A stretch of DNA of 64,000 nucleotides. Source: Dryocosmus kuriphilus (taxonomy: Eukaryota; Arthropoda; Insecta; Hymenoptera; Cynipidae). The stretch spans positions 92,562,822 through 92,626,821 of the forward strand of contig CM076191.1 of NCBI GenBank assembly GCA_038277395.1, read 5' to 3'. Both the position numbers and the translations under genes were made by a program. Of this stretch, positions 1 through 13,887 are shown piece by piece. Position 1 is the first letter of the stretch. Each line of letters starts with the position of its first letter. The notes beneath the pieces are model-generated. The model had not been told where the DNA came from. It did not search any database and saw only the letters and a program-made list of their open reading frames with translations.

Positions 1-2343
1 ACTACTGCGGCTTAAGCGTTACCAGGAATTTTCAAATTCAAAGTCTTGAGATTGCCATGAGTTCTAATCAGACTACTCGCAGCCCTCTGAATAGTTCCAC
101 AAAAGAGTCTTATAACGTTTTCCGACGAACTCAAAATTCAAAGTTGTTAGAGTTCCAGGAGCTCTAATCAGACTTCTGTCTGCCCCCTGAATAGTTCTAC
201 AAAAAAGACTCATAACACTTTTCAACAAAATTAAAATTCCAAAAACTATGGTACGTTAACCATTCCCGGAAAATTTGGAATTCACCACTTTGAGAGTTCC
301 AGGAGTTCTAATCAATCTTCTGGTAGCCTCCTGAACGTTTGTAGAAAAAATTCTTATACCATTTTTCGACAAAGTCAAAATCCAAAAATCTACGGACTGC
401 TAAGCGTTCCCAGGAATTTTGAAATTCAAAATTTGTGGAGTCCCAGGATTTTTAAACAGAATTTTGGTTGCCCCCTAAATATTTCAACAAAAAAGTCTCA
501 TAAGATTTTTCGACAAACTCAAAATCCAAAAAAATACGACACCATAAGTATTCCCGGAAATTTTGAATTTTAAAATTTTGAGAGTTTCAGGAGTTCTATT
601 CAGACTTCTGGTAGCCCATTGAATAGTTCTACGAAAGAGTCTCATAGCATTTTTCGACAAACCCAAAATCTAGAAAACTATGACAGCTTAAGCATTACCA
701 GGAATTATGAAATTCAAAATTTGGAGAGTTCTAGGAGTTCTAATCAGACTCCTGGCTGCCTGGTTGAATCTGGCTGAATCTTAATACAAAAAGTCTCATA
801 ACATTTTTCGACAAACTCGAAATCCAAAAGACTAAGACACCATAAGTATTCCCGGAAATTTTGAAAATTTTATATTTCGAGACTTCCTGGAGTTCTAACC
901 AGACTTTTGGTTGGCCCCTGAATATTTCTACAAAAAAGTCTCATAACATTTTTCGAAAAACTCAAAATCCAAAAATCTGCGGAATCTTAAGCATCCCCAG
1001 GAATTTTGAAATCCAAAATTTGGGGAGTGCCAGGAGTTCCAATCAGACTTCTGTTAGCCCACTGTATAGTTCCAGAAAAAAGTCTTATAATGTTTTTCGA
1101 CAAACTCAAAATCCAAAAAACTGCGACACCTTAAGTATTCCCGGAAATTTTGAAATTTACCATTTTGAGAGTTCTGGAAGTTCCAATCGGCCTTCTGGTA
1201 GCCTCCTGAACATTTGTAGAAAAATTTTTATAACATTTTTCGAAAACTCAAAATCCAAAAATCTACGGAATGCTATGCGTTGCCAGGAATTTTAAGATTC
1301 CAAATTCGGGGAGTTCCAGGGGTTCTAATCAGACTTTTGTTGCCCCCAGAATAGTTCCACAAAAATTTTGAAATTTAAAATTTTGAGACTTCCAGGAGTA
1401 CCAGTCCGAATTCTGGTAGCCCGCTGACTAGTTTTACAAGAAAGTCTTATAACATTTTTCCACACACTCGAAATCCAGACTAAGATACCATAAGTATTCC
1501 CGGAAGTTTTGAAATTCAAAATTTTGAGACTTCCAGGAGTTCCAATCAGACTTTTGGTTGCCCCCTGAATATTTCTACAAAAAAGTCTTAAAAGATTTTT
1601 CGACAAACTCAAACGCCTAAAAACTAGGACTCCTTAAGTATTAGCGGAAATTTTGAAAATTTTAAATTTCGAGACTTCCTGGAGTTCTAACCAGACTTTT
1701 GTTTGGCGCCTGAATATTTCTACAAAAACGTCAGATAACATTTTTCGACAAACTCAAAACCCAAAAAAACTCCGGAATCTTAAGCATTTCCAAGAATTTT
1801 GAAATTTAAAATGTGGAGAATTCCAGGAGTTTTTATCAAACTTCTGTTAGCCCACTGTATTGTTCCAAAAAAATTCTTATAACATTTTTCCACACACTCA
1901 AAATCCAAAAAACTACGACACCTTAAGTATTACCGGTTATTTTGAAATTTCAAATTTTGAGAGTTCCAGGAGTTATAATCAGAATTCTGGTAGCCCGCTG
2001 CATATTTCTAGAAAAAAGTCTGATTACGTTTTTCGACAAACTTAAAATCCCAAAAAATACGACACCTTAACAGTTTCCAGGAATTTTGAAATTCAAAGTC
2101 TTGAGACCTCCAGGGGTTCTAATCAGACTTCTGGCAGCCCTCTGAATAGGTCCACAAAAAAGTCTTATAAGGTTTTTGCGACAAACTCAAAATTCAAAAA
2201 ACTACGACACCTTAAGTATTCCCGGAAATTTTGAAATTTAAAATTTTGTGAGTTCCAGGAGTTCTAATCAGACTTCTGGCTGCCCGTGAATATTTCTACA
2301 AAAAAGTCTTATTACATTTTTCGACAAACTCAAAATGCAAAAA
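1..2343. repeat. Higher-order unit 1 of the 144-bp satellite
   Basis: The unit starts with ACTACTGCGGCTTAAGCG, a rare landmark that recurs at 2344, 3605, 6904, 10638, 11904, 13888 and 15149. Its first ~1155 bp are nearly identical to 2344-3500 at an offset of about 2342 bp, down to single-base variants. The rest (about 1156-2343) corresponds to about 9220-10637 and 12470-13887 but is some 225 bp shorter: sequence present around 9990-10200 is missing after about 1870. This is a nested duplication inside the array, most simply explained by unequal exchange. Confidence 0.8.
415..433. repeat. Representative B-monomer palindrome
   Basis: AATTTTGAA, one central A, then TTCAAAATT: a 19-bp inverted repeat with perfect 9-bp arms. 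It is present in many B-type monomers of the 144-bp array. A-type monomers carry a weaker form, AAATTTT and AAAATTT separated by seven bases, next to TTCCCGGAA. Confidence 0.7.
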
Positions 2344-3604
2344 ACTACTGCGGCTTAAGCGTTACCAGGAATTTTCAAATTCAAAGTCTTGAGATTGCCA
2401 TGAGTTCTAATCAGACTACTCGCAGCCCTCTGAATAGTTCCACAAAAGAGTCTTATAACGTTTTCCGACGAACTCAAAATTCAAAGTTGTTAGAGTTCCA
2501 GGAGCTCTAATCAGACTTCTGTCTGCCCCCTGAATAGTTCTACAAAAAAGACTCATAACACTTTTCAACAAAATTAAAATTCCAAAACTATGGTACGTTA
2601 ACCATTCCCGGAAATTTTGGAATTCACCACTTTGAGAGTTCCAGGAGTTCTAATCAATCTTCTGGTAGCCTCCTGAACGTTTGTAGAAAAAATTCTTATA
2701 CCATTTTTCGACAAAGTCAAAATCCAAAAATCTACGGACTGCTAAGCGTTCCCAGGAATTTTGAAATTCAAAATTTGTGGAGTCCCAGGATTTTTAAACA
2801 GAATTTTGGTTGCCCCCTAAATATTTCAACAAAAAAGTCTCATAAGATTTTTCGACAAACTCAAAATCCAAAAAAATACGACACCATAAGTATTCCCGGA
2901 AATTTTGAATTTTAAAATTTTGAGAGTTTCAGGAGTTCTATTCAGACTTCTGGTAGCCCATTGAATAGTTCTACGAAAGAGTCTCATAGCATTTTTCGAC
3001 AAACCCAAAATCTAGAAAACTATGACAGCTTAAGCATTACCAGGAATTATGAAATTCAAAATTTGGAGAGTTCTAGGAGTTCTAATCAGACTCCTGGCTG
3101 CCTGGTTGAATCTGGCTGAATCTTAATACAAAAAGTCTCATAACATTTTTCGACAAACTCGAAATCCAAAAGACTAAGACACCATAAGTATTCCCGGAAA
3201 TTTTGAAAATTTTATATTTCGAGACTTCCTGGAGTTCTAACCAGACTTTTGGTTGGCCCCTGAATATTTCTACAAAAAAGTCTCATAACATTTTTCGAAA
3301 AACTCAAAATCCAAAAATCTGCGGAATCTTAAGCATCCCCAGGAATTTTGAAATCCAAAATTTGGGGAGTGCCAGGAGTTCCAATCAGACTTCTGTTAGC
3401 CCACTGTATAGTTCCAGAAAAAAGTCTTATAATGTTTTTCGACAAACTCAAAATCCACAAAACTGCGACACCTTAAGTATTCCCGGAAATTTTGAAATTT
3501 AAAATTTTGTGAGTTCCAGGAGTTCTAATCAGACTTCTGGCTGCCCGTGAATATTTCTACAAAAAAGTCTTATTACATTTTTCGACAAACTCAAAATGCA
3601 AAAA
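2344..3604. repeat. 1.26-kb higher-order block, copy 1
   Basis: A 1261-bp block bounded by the ACTACTGCGGCTTAAGCG landmark. It is near-identical to 10638-11903 and 13888-15148, and its first ~1155 bp to position 1 onward. All copies share unusual variants such as the ATTGAGAATAGTT-like spacing of the GGTAGCCCATTGAATAG monomer and the CTGGTTGAATCTGGCTGAAT micro-duplication. It ends in the TGCCCGTGAATATTTC monomer that always precedes the next landmark. Confidence 0.8.
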
Positions 3605-6600
3605 ACTACTGCGGCTTAAGCGTTATCAGGAATTTTTAAATTCAAAGTCTTGAGACTGCCAGGAGTTCCAATCAGACTACTCGCAGCCCTCTGAATAGTT
3701 CCACAAAAGAGTCTTATAACGTTTTCCGACGAACTCAAAATTCAAAGTTGTTAGAGTTCCAGGAGCTCTAATCAGACTTCTGTCTGCCCCCTTAATAGTT
3801 CTACAAAAAAGTCTCATAACATTTTTCAACAAAATTAAAATTCCAAAAACTATGGTACGTTAACCATTCCCGGAAATTTTGGAATTCACCACTTTGAGAG
3901 TTCCAGGAGTTCTAACCAACCTTCTGGTAGCCTCCTGAACATTCGTAGACAAAATTCTTATAACATTTCTCGACAAACTCCAAATCGAAAAATCTACGGA
4001 ATGTTAAGCGTTCCCAGGAGTTTTGAAATTCAAAATTTGGGGAGTTCCAGGAGTTCTAATCAGACTTTTGGTTGCACCCTGAATATTTCTACAAAACGTC
4101 TTATAACATTTTTCGACAAACTCAAAATCCAAAAAAATGCGCCACCATAAGTATTCCCGGAAATTCTGAAATTTAAAATTTTGAGAGTTCCAGGAGTTCT
4201 AATCAGACGTCTGGTAACCCACTGAATAGTTCTACCAAAGAGGCTTATACCATTTTTCGACAGACTCCAAATCTAAAAAATTATGACAAGTTAAGCATTC
4301 TCAAGAATTATGAAATTCAAAATTTGCCGAGTTCTAGGAGTTCTAATCAGACTTCTGGCTGCCCCCTGAATATTGACACAAAAAAGTCTCATAACATTTG
4401 TCGACAAACTCAAAATACAAAAAACTACGAAAGCTTAAGCATTCCCTGGAATTTTGAAATTCAAAGTTGTTAGAGTTCCAGGAGCTCTAATCAGACTTCT
4501 GTCTGCCCCCTTAATAGTTCTACAAAAAAGTCTCATAACATTTTTCAACAAAATTAAAATTCCAAAAACTATGGTACGTTAACCATTCCCGGAAATTTTG
4601 GAATTCACCACTTTGAGAGTTCCAGGAGTTCTAATCAATCTTCTGGTAGCCTCCTGAACATTTGTAGAAAAAATTCTTATAACATTTTTCGACAAAGTCA
4701 AAATCCAAAAATCTACGGACTGTTAAGCGTTCCCAGGAATTTTGAAATTCAAAATTTGTGGAGTTCCAGGATTTCTAAACAGAATTTTGGTTGCCCCCTG
4801 AATATTTCAACAAAAAAGTCTCATAAGATTTTTCGACAAACTCAAAATCCAAAAAAATACGACACCATAAGTATTCCCGGAAATTTTGAATTTTAAAATT
4901 TTGAGAGTTTCAGGAGTTCTACTCAGACTTCTGGTAGCCCATTGAATAGTTCTACGAAAGAGTCTCATAGCATTTTTCGACAAACCCAAAATCTAGAAAA
5001 CTATGACAGCTTAAGCATTACCAGGAATTATGAAATTCAAAATTTGGAGAGTACTAGGAGTTCTAATCAGACTCCTGGCTGCCTGGCTGAATCTGGCTGA
5101 ATCTTAATACAAAAGTCTCATAACATTTTTCGACAAACTCGAAATCCAAAAAAATGCGCCACCATAAGTATTCCCGGAAATTCTGAAATTTAAAATTTTG
5201 AGAGTTCCAGGAGTTCTAATCAGACGTCTGGTAACCCACTGCATAGTTCTACCAAAGAGGCTTATACCATTTTTCGACAGACTCCAAATCTAAAAAATTA
5301 TGACAAGTTAAGCATTCTCAAGAATTATGAAATTCAAAATTTGCCGAGTTCTAGGAGCTCTAATCAGACTTCTGGCTGCCCCCTGAATATTAACACAAAA
5401 AAGTCTCATAACATTTGTCGACAAACTCAAAATACAAAAAACTACGAAGGCTTAAGCATTCCCAGGAATTTTGAAATTCAAAGTTGTTAGAGTTCCAGGA
5501 GCTCTAATCAGACTTCTGTCTGCCCCCTGAATGTTTCTACAAAAAAGTCTCATAACATTTTTCAACAAAATTAAAATTCCAAAAAAACTATGGTACGTTA
5601 ACCATTCCCGGAAATTTTGGAATTCACCACTTTGAGAGTTCCAGGAGTTCTAATCAATCTTCTGGTAGCCTCCTGAACATTTGTAGAAAAAATTCTTATA
5701 CCATTTTTCGACAAAGTCAAAATCCAAAAATCTACGGACTGCTAAGCTTTCCCAGGAATTTTGAAATTCAAAATTTGGGGAGTTCCAGGATTCCTAAACA
5801 GAATTTTGGTTGCCCCCTGAATATTTCAACAAAAAAGTCTCATAAGATTTTTCGACAAACACAAAAACCAAAAAAATGCGACACCATAAGTATTCCCGGA
5901 AGTCTTGAAATTTAAAATTTTGAGAGTTCCAGGAGTTCTAATCAGACGTCAGGCAGCCCGCTGAATAGTTCTACTAAAGAGGCTTATAGCATTTTTCGAC
6001 AGACTCAAAATCTAAAAAATTATGACAGCTTAAGCATTCTCAGGAATTATGAAATTCAAAATTTGCCGAGTTCTAGGAGTTCTAATCAGACTTCTGGCTG
6101 CCCCCTGAATATTGACACAAAAAAGTCTCATAACATTTGTCGACAAACTCAAAATACAAAAAACTACGACACCATAAGTATTCCCGGAAATTTTGAATTT
6201 TAAAATTTTGAGAGTTTCAGGAGTTCTATTCAGACTTCTGGTAGCCCATTGAATAGTTCTACGAAAGAGTCTCATAGCATTTTTCGACAAACCCAAAATC
6301 TAGAAAACTATGACAGCTTAAGCATTACCCAGGAATTATGAAATTCAAAATTTGGAGAGTTCTAGGAGTTCTAATCAGACTCCTGGCTGCCTGGTTGAAT
6401 CTGGCTGAATCTTAATACAAAAAGTCTCATAACATTTTTCGACAAACTCGAAATCCAAAAGACTAAGACACCATAAGTTTCCCGGAAATTTTGAAAATTT
6501 TATATTTCGAGACTTCCTGGAGTTCTAACCAGACTTTTGGTTGGCCCCTGAATATTTCTACAAAAAAGTCTCATAACATTTTTCGACAAACTCAAAAAAA

Positions 6601-6903
6601 CTCAAAATCCAAAAATCTGCGGAATCTTAAGCATCCCCAGGAATTTTGAAATCCAAAATTTGGGGAGTGCCAGGAGTTCCAATCAGACTTCTGTTAGCCC
6701 CCTGTATGGTTCCAGAAAAAAGTCTTATAATGTTTTTCGACAAAACTCAAAATCCACAAAACTGCGACACCTTAAGTATTCCCGGAAATTTTGAAATTTA
6801 AAATTTTGTGAGTTCCAGGAGTTCTAATCAGACTTCTGGCTGCCCGTGAATATTTCTACAAAAAAGTCTTACTACATTTTTCGACAAACTCAAAATGCAA
6901 AAA
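3605..6903. repeat. Higher-order block, beta-type start
   Basis: It starts with the landmark followed by GTTATCAGGAATTTTTAAATTC, a variant shared with the blocks at 6904, 11904 and 15149 but not with those at 1, 2344, 10638 and 13888 (GTTACCAGGAATTTTC). Internally there is a ~1.02-kb repeat: the rare GACGTCTGGTAACCCACTG monomer occurs near 4206 and again near 5223. The block is otherwise ordinary 144-bp satellite. Confidence 0.65.
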
Positions 6904-9900
6904 ACTACTGCGGCTTAAGCGTTATCAGGAATTTTTAAATTCAAAGTCTTGAGACGGCCAGGAGTTCCAATCAGACTACTCGCAGCCCTCTGAATAGTTC
7001 CACAAAAGAGTCTTATAACGTTTTCCGACGAACTCAAAATTCAAAGTTGTTAGAGTTCCAGGAGCTCTAATCAGACTTCTGTCTGCCCCCTTAATAGTTC
7101 TACAAAAAAGTCTCATAACATTTTTCAACAAAATTAAAATTACAAAAACTATGGTACGTTAACCATTCCCGGAAATTTTGGAATTCACCACTTTGAGAGT
7201 TCCAGGAGTTCTAACCAACCTTCTGGTAGCCTCCTGAACATTCGTAGACAAAATTCTTATAACATTTCTCGACAAACTCAAAATCGAAAAATCTACGGAA
7301 TGTTAAGCGAAATTCCCAGGACTTTTTTTGAAATTTACAAAATTTGGGGAGTTCCAGGAGTTCTAATCAGACTTCTGGCTGCCCGCTGAATATTAACACA
7401 AAAAAGTCTCATAACATTTGTCGACAAACTCAAAATACAAAAAACTACGAAGGCTTAAGCATTCCCAGGAATTTTGAAATTCAAAGTTGTTAGAGTTCCA
7501 GGAGCTCTAATCAGACTTCTGTCTGCCCCCTGAATGTTTCTACAAAAAAGTCTCATAACATTTTTCAACAAAATTAAAATTCCAACTACTATGGTACGTT
7601 AACCATTCCCGGAAATTTTGGAATTCACCACTTTGAGAGTTCCAGGAGTTCTAATCAATCTTCTGGTAGCCTCCTGAACATTTGTAGAAAAAATTCTTAT
7701 ACCATTTTTCGACAAAGTCAAAATCCAAAAATCTACGGACTGCTAAGCTTCCCAGGAATTTTGAAATTCAAAATTTGGGGAGTTCCAGGATTCCTAAACA
7801 GAATTTTGGTTGCCCCCTGAATATTTCAACAAAAAAGTCTCATAAGATTTTTCGACAAACTCAAAAACCAAAAAAATGCGACACCATAAGTATTCCCGGA
7901 AGTCTTGAAATTTAAAATTTTGAGAGTTCCAGGAGTTCTAATCAGACGTCAGGCAGCCCGCTGAATAGTTCTACTAAAGAGGCTTATAGCATTTTTCGAC
8001 AGACTCAAAATCTAAAAAATTATGACAGCTTAAGCATTCTCAGGAATTATGAAATTCAAAATTTGCCGAGTTCTAGGAGTTCTAATCAGACTTCTGGCTG
8101 CCCCCTGAATATTGACACAAAAAAGTCTCATAACATTTGTCGACAAACTCAAAATACAAAAAACTACGAAAGCTTAAGCATTCCCAGGAATTTTGAAATT
8201 CAAAGTTGTTAGAGTTCCAGGAGCTCTAATCAGACTTCTGTCTGCCCCCTTAATAGTTCTACAAAAAAGTCTCATAACATTTTTCAACAAAATTAAAATT
8301 CCAAAAACTATGGTACGTTAACCATTCCCGGAAATTTTGGAATTTACCACTTTGAGAGTTCCAGGAGTTCTAATCAATCTGCTGGTAGCCTCCTGAACAT
8401 TTGTAGAAAAAATTCTTATAACATTTTTCGACAAAGTCAAAATCCAAAAATCTACGGACTGTTAAGCGTTCCCAGGAATTTTGAAATTCAAAATTTGTGG
8501 AGTTCCAGGATTTCTAAACAGAATTTTGGTTGCCCCCTGAATATTTCAACAAGAAAGTCTCATAAGATTTTTCGACAAACTCAAAATCCAAAAAAATACG
8601 ACACCATAAGTATTCCCGGAATTTTGAATTTTAAAATTTTGAGAGTTTCAGGAGTTCTACTCAGACTTCTGGTAGCCCGTTGAATAGTTCTACGAAAGAG
8701 TCTCATAGCATTTTTCGACAAACCCAAAATCTAGAAAACTATGACAGCTTAAGCATTACCAGGAATTATGAAATTCAAAATTTGGAGAGTACTAGGAGTT
8801 CTAATCAGACTCCTGGCTGCCTGGCTGAATCTGGCTGAATCTGGCTGAATCTTAATACAAAAAGTCTCATAACATTTTTCGACAAACTCGAAATCCAAAA
8901 CACTAAGACACCATAAGTATTCCCGGAATTGAAAATTTTAAATTTCGAGACTTCCTGGAGTTCTAACCAGACTTTTGGTTGGCCCCTGAATATTTCTACA
9001 AAAAAGTCTCATAACATTTTTCGACAAACTCAAAATCCAAAAATCTACGGAATCTTAAGCATCCCCAGGAATTTTGAAATCCAAAAATTTGGGGAGTGCC
9101 AGGAGTTCCAATCAGACTTCTGTTAGCCCCCTGTATAGTTCCAGAAAAAAGTCTTATAATGTTTTTCGACAAACTCAATATCCAAAAAACTGCGACACCT
9201 TAAGTATTCCCGGAAATTTTGAAATTTACCATTTTGAGAGTTCTGGAAGTTCCAATCAGCCTTCTGGTAGCCTCCTGAACATTTGTAGAAAAATTTTTAT
9301 AACATTTTTCGAAAAACTCAAAATCCAAAAATCTACGGAATGCTATGCGTTGCCAGGAATTTTAGGATTCCAAATTCGGGGAGTTCCAGGGGTTCTAATC
9401 AGACTTTTTGTTGCCCCCTGAATAGTTCCACAAAAATTTTGAAATTTAAAATTTTGAGACTTCCAGGAGTACCAGTCCGAATTCTGGTAGCCCGCTGACT
9501 AGTTTTATAAGAAAGTCTTATAACATTTTTCCACACACTCGAAATCCAAAAGACTAAGATACCAGAAGTATTCCCGGAAGTTTTGAAATTTAAAATTTTG
9601 CGACTTCCAGGAGTTCCAATCAGACTTTTGGTTGCACCCTGAATATTTCTACAAAAAAGTCTTAAAAGATTTTTCGACAAACTCAAACGCCTAAAAACTA
9701 GGGTTCCTTAAGTATTAACGGAAATTTTGAAAATTTTAAATTTCGAGACTTCCTGGAGTTCTAACCAGACTTTTGTTTGGCCCCTGAATATTTCTACAAA
9801 AACGTCAGATAATATTTTTCGACAAACTCAAAACACAAAAAACTCCGGAATCTTAAGCATTTCCAAGAATTTTGAAATTTAAAATATGGAGAATTCCAGG

Positions 9901-10637
9901 ATTTTTTATCAGACTTCTGTTAGCCCACTGTATTGTTCCAAAAAAAGTCTTATAATATTTTTCGACAAACTCAAAATCCAAAAAACTGCGACCCCTTAAG
10001 TATTCCCGGAAATTTTGAAAATGAAAATTTTGAGAGTTCCAGGAGCTCTAATCAGACTTCTGGCTGCCCCCAGAATAGTTCCACAAAAAATTTTTATATT
10101 TAAAATTTTGAGACTTCCAGGTGTACCAGTCCGAATTCTGGTAGCCCGCTGACTAGTTTTACAAGAAAGTCTTATAACATTTTTCCACACACTCAAAATC
10201 CAAAAAACTACGACACCTTAAGTATTACCGGTTATTTTGAAATTTCAAATTTTGAGAGTTCCAGGAGTTATAATCAGAATTCTGGTAGCCCGCTGCATAT
10301 TTCTAGAAAAAAGTCTGATTACGTTTTTCGACAAACTTAAAATCCCAAAAAATACGACACCTTAACAGTTTCCAGGAATTTTGAAATTCAAAGTCTTGAG
10401 ACCTCCAGGGGTTCTAATCAGACTTCTGGCAGCCCTCTGAATAGGTCCACAAAAAAGTCTTATAAGGTTTTGCGACAAACTCAAAATTCAAAAAACTACG
10501 ACACCTTAAGTATTCCCGGAAATTTTGAAATATAAAATTTTGTGAGTTCCAGGAGTTCTAATCAGACTTCTGGCTGCCCGTGAACATTTCTACAAAAAAG
10601 TCTTATTACATTTTTCGACAAACTCAAAATGCAAAAA
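6904..10637. repeat. Higher-order block, beta-type start
   Basis: A 3734-bp block between two landmark sites. It repeats much of the 5.4-6.3 kb sequence near 7.4-8.2 kb; for example the rare GACGTCAGGCAGCCCGCTG monomer occurs near 5946 and 7946, about 2.0 kb apart. Its right portion (about 9220-10637) is the template-like match for 1156-2343 and 12470-13887. A small local disturbance with extra bases (AAGCGAAATTCCCAGGAC) sits near 7308. Confidence 0.6.
8821..8850. repeat. Nested 10-bp minisatellite, three units
   Basis: Three exact tandem copies of CTGGCTGAAT lie inside one satellite monomer. The same place in other monomers has two units (760-779 with one base changed, 5083-5102) or no extra unit (near 19010 and 20815, where the plain CCCCTGAATCTTAATAC form is found). 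It appears to be a slippage expansion of part of the monomer. Confidence 0.85.
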
Positions 10638-11903
10638 ACTACTGCGGCTTAAGCGTTACCAGGAATTTTCAAATTCAAAGTCTTGAGACTGCCAGGAGTT
10701 CTAATCAGACTACTCGCAGCCCTCTGAATAGTTCCACAAAAGAGTCTTATAACGTTTTCCGACGAACTCAAAATTCAAAGTTGTTAGAGTTCCAGGAGCT
10801 CTAATCAGACTTCTGTCTGCCCCCTGAATAGTTCTACAAAAAAGACTCATAACACTTTTCAACAAAATTAAAATTCCAAAAACTATGGTACGTTAACCAT
10901 TCCCGGAAATTTTGGAATTCACCACTTTGAGAGTTCCAGGAGTTCTAATCAATCTTCTGGTAGCCTCCTGAACGTTTGTAGAAAAAATTCTTATACCATT
11001 TTTCGACAAAGTCAAAATCCAAAAATCTACGGACTGCTAAGCGTTCCCAGGAATTTTGAAATTCAAAATTTGTGGAGTTCCAGGATTTCTAAACAGAATT
11101 TTGGTTGCCCCCGAAATATTTCAACAAAAAAGTCTCATAAGATTTTTCGACAAACTCAAAATCCAAAAAAATACGACACCATAAGTATTCCCGGAAATTT
11201 TGAATTTTAAAATTTTGAGAGTTTCAGGAGTTCTATTCAGACTTCTGGTAGCCCATTGAATAGTTCTACGAAAGAGTCTCATAGCATTTTTCGACAAACC
11301 CAAAATCTAGAAAACTATGACAGCTTAAGCATTACCAGGAATTATGAAATTCAAAATTTGGAGAGTTCTAGGAGTTCTAATCAGACTCCTGGCTGCCTGG
11401 TTGAATCTGGCTGAATCTTAATACAAAAAGTCTCATAACATTTTTCGACAAACTCGAAATCCAAAAGACTAAGACACCATAAGTATTCCCGGAAATTTTG
11501 AAAATTTTATATTTCGAGACTTCCTGGAGTTCTAACCAGACTTTTGGTTGGCCCCTGAATATTTCTACAAAAAAGTCTCATAACATTTTTCGAAAAACTC
11601 AAAATCCAAAAATCTGCGGAATCTTAAGCATCCCCAGGAATTTTGAAATCCAAAATTTGGGGAGTGCCAAGAGTTCCAATCAGACTTCTGTTAGCCCCCT
11701 GTATAGTTCCAGAAAAAAGTCTTATAATGTTTTTCGACAAACTCAAAATCCAAAAAACTGCGACACCTTAACTATTCCCGGAAATTTTGAAATTTAAAAT
11801 TTTGTGAGTTCCAGGAGTTCTAATCAGACTTCTGGCTGCCCGTGAATATTTCTACAAAAAAGTCTTATTACATTTTTCGACAAACTCAAAATGCAAAAAA
11901 AAA
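10638..11903. repeat. 1.26-kb higher-order block, copy 2
   Basis: A 1266-bp copy of the block at 2344-3604. It lies 3250 bp upstream of the third copy at 13888; the same 3250-bp offset also holds for sequence about 1.4 kb upstream of each (9399-9686 against 12695-12934), so a ~3.25-kb period operates over roughly 9.2-15.1 kb. Confidence 0.8.
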
Positions 11904-13887
11904 ACTACTGCGGCTTAAGCGTTATCAGGAATTTTTAAATTCAAAGTCTTGAGACTGCCAGGAGTTCCAATCAGACTACTCGCAGCCCTCTGAATAGTTC
12001 CACAAAAGAGTCTTAAACGTTTTCCGACGAACTCAAAATTCAAAATTTGTTAGAGTTCCAGGAGCTCTAATCAGACTTCTGTCTGCCCCCTTAATAGTGC
12101 TACAAAAAAGTCTCATAACATTTTTCAACAAAATTAAAATTCCAAAAACTATGGTACGTTAACCATTCTCGGAAATTTTGGAATTCACCACTTTGAGAGT
12201 TCCAGGAGTTCTAACCAACCTTCTGGTAGCCTCCTGAACATTCGTAGACAAAATTCTTATAACATTTCTCGACAAACTCAAAATCGAAAAATCTACGGAA
12301 TGTTAAGCGTTCCCAGGAATTTTGAAATTCAAAATTTGGGGAGTTCCAGGAGTTCCAATCAGACTTCTGTTAGCCCCCTGTATAGTTCCTACAAAAAAAG
12401 TCTTATAATGTTTTTCGACAAACTCAATATCCAAAAAACTGCGACACCTTAAGTATTCCCGGAAATTTTGAAATTTACCATTTTGAGAGTTCCAGGAAGT
12501 TCCAATCAGCCTTCTGGTAGCCTCCTGAACATTTGTAGAAAAATTTTTATAACATTTTTCGAAAAACTCAAAATCCAAAATCTACGGAATGCTATGCGTT
12601 GCCAGGAATTTTAGGATTCCAAATTCGGGGAGTTCCAGGGGTTCTAATCAGACTTTTTGTTGCCCCCTGAATAGTTCCACAAAAATTTTGAAATTTAAAA
12701 TTTTGAGACTTCCAGGAGTACCAGTCGAATTCTGGTAGCCCGCTGACTAGTTTTACAAAAAAGTCTTATAACATTTTTCCACACACTCGAAATCCAAAAG
12801 ACTAAGATACCAGAAGTATTCCCGGAAGTTTTGAAATTTAAAATTTTGCGACTTCCAGGAGTTCCAATCAGACTTTTGGTTGCCCCCTGAATATTTCTAC
12901 AAAAAAGTCTTAAAAGATTTTTCGACAAACTCAAACGCCAAAAAACTAGGACTCCTTAAGTATTAACGGAAATTTTGAAAATTTTAAATTTCGAGACTTC
13001 CTGGAGTTCTAACCAGACTTTTGTTTGGCCCCTGAATATTTCTACAAAAACGTCAGATAACATTTTTCGACAAACTCAAAACCCAAAAAACTCCGGAATC
13101 TTAAGCATTTCCAAGAATTTTGAAATTTAAAATATGGAGAATTCCAGGAGTTTTTATCAGACTTCTGTTAGCCCACTGAATTGTTCCAAAAAAAAGTCTT
13201 ATAATATTTTTCGACAAACTCAAAATCCAAAAAACTGCGACCCCTTAAGTATTCCCGGAAATTTTGAAAATGAAAATTTTGAGAGTTCCAGGAGCTCTAA
13301 TCAGACTTCTGGCTGCCCCCTGAATAGTTCCACAAAAATTTTTATATTTAAAATTTTGAGACTTCCAGGTGTACCAGTCCGAATTCTGGTAGCCCGCTGA
13401 CTAGTTTTACAAAAAGTCTTATAACATTTTTCCACACACTCAAAATCCAAAAAACTACGACACCTTAAGTATTACCGGTTATTTTGAAATTTCAAATTTT
13501 GAGAGTTCCAGGAGTTATAATCAGAATTCTGGTAGCCCGCTGCATATTTCTAGAAAAAAACGTCTGATTACGTTTTTCGAAAAACTTAAAATCCCAAAAA
13601 ATACGACACCTTAACAGTTTCCAGGAATTTTGAAATTCAAAGTCTTGAGACCTCCAGGGGTTCTAATCAGACTTCTGGCAGCCCTCTGAATAGGTCCACA
13701 AAAAAGTCTTATAAGGTTTTGCGACAAACTCAAAATTCAAAAAACTACGACACCTTAAGTATTCCCGGAAATTTTGAAATTTAAAATTTTGTGAGTTCCA
13801 GGAGTTCTAATCAGACTTCTGGCTGCCCGTGAATATTTCTACAAAAAAGTCTTATTACATTTTCCGACAAACTCAAAATGCAAAAAA
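11904..13887. repeat. Higher-order block, beta-type start
   Basis: A 1984-bp block that completes the 3250-bp period with 10638-11903. It starts like the other beta blocks, then joins (about 12340-12480) to the same monomer series as about 9110-10637. Confidence 0.65.

Noticed and set aside
861..1295. 144-codon open frame in the 144-bp array, and similar 60-115-codon frames on both strands
   Set aside because: The monomer is 48 codons long, so a frame open in one monomer stays open into the next. The translation merely repeats the monomer, stops differ between copies, and no domain or codon signature is present.
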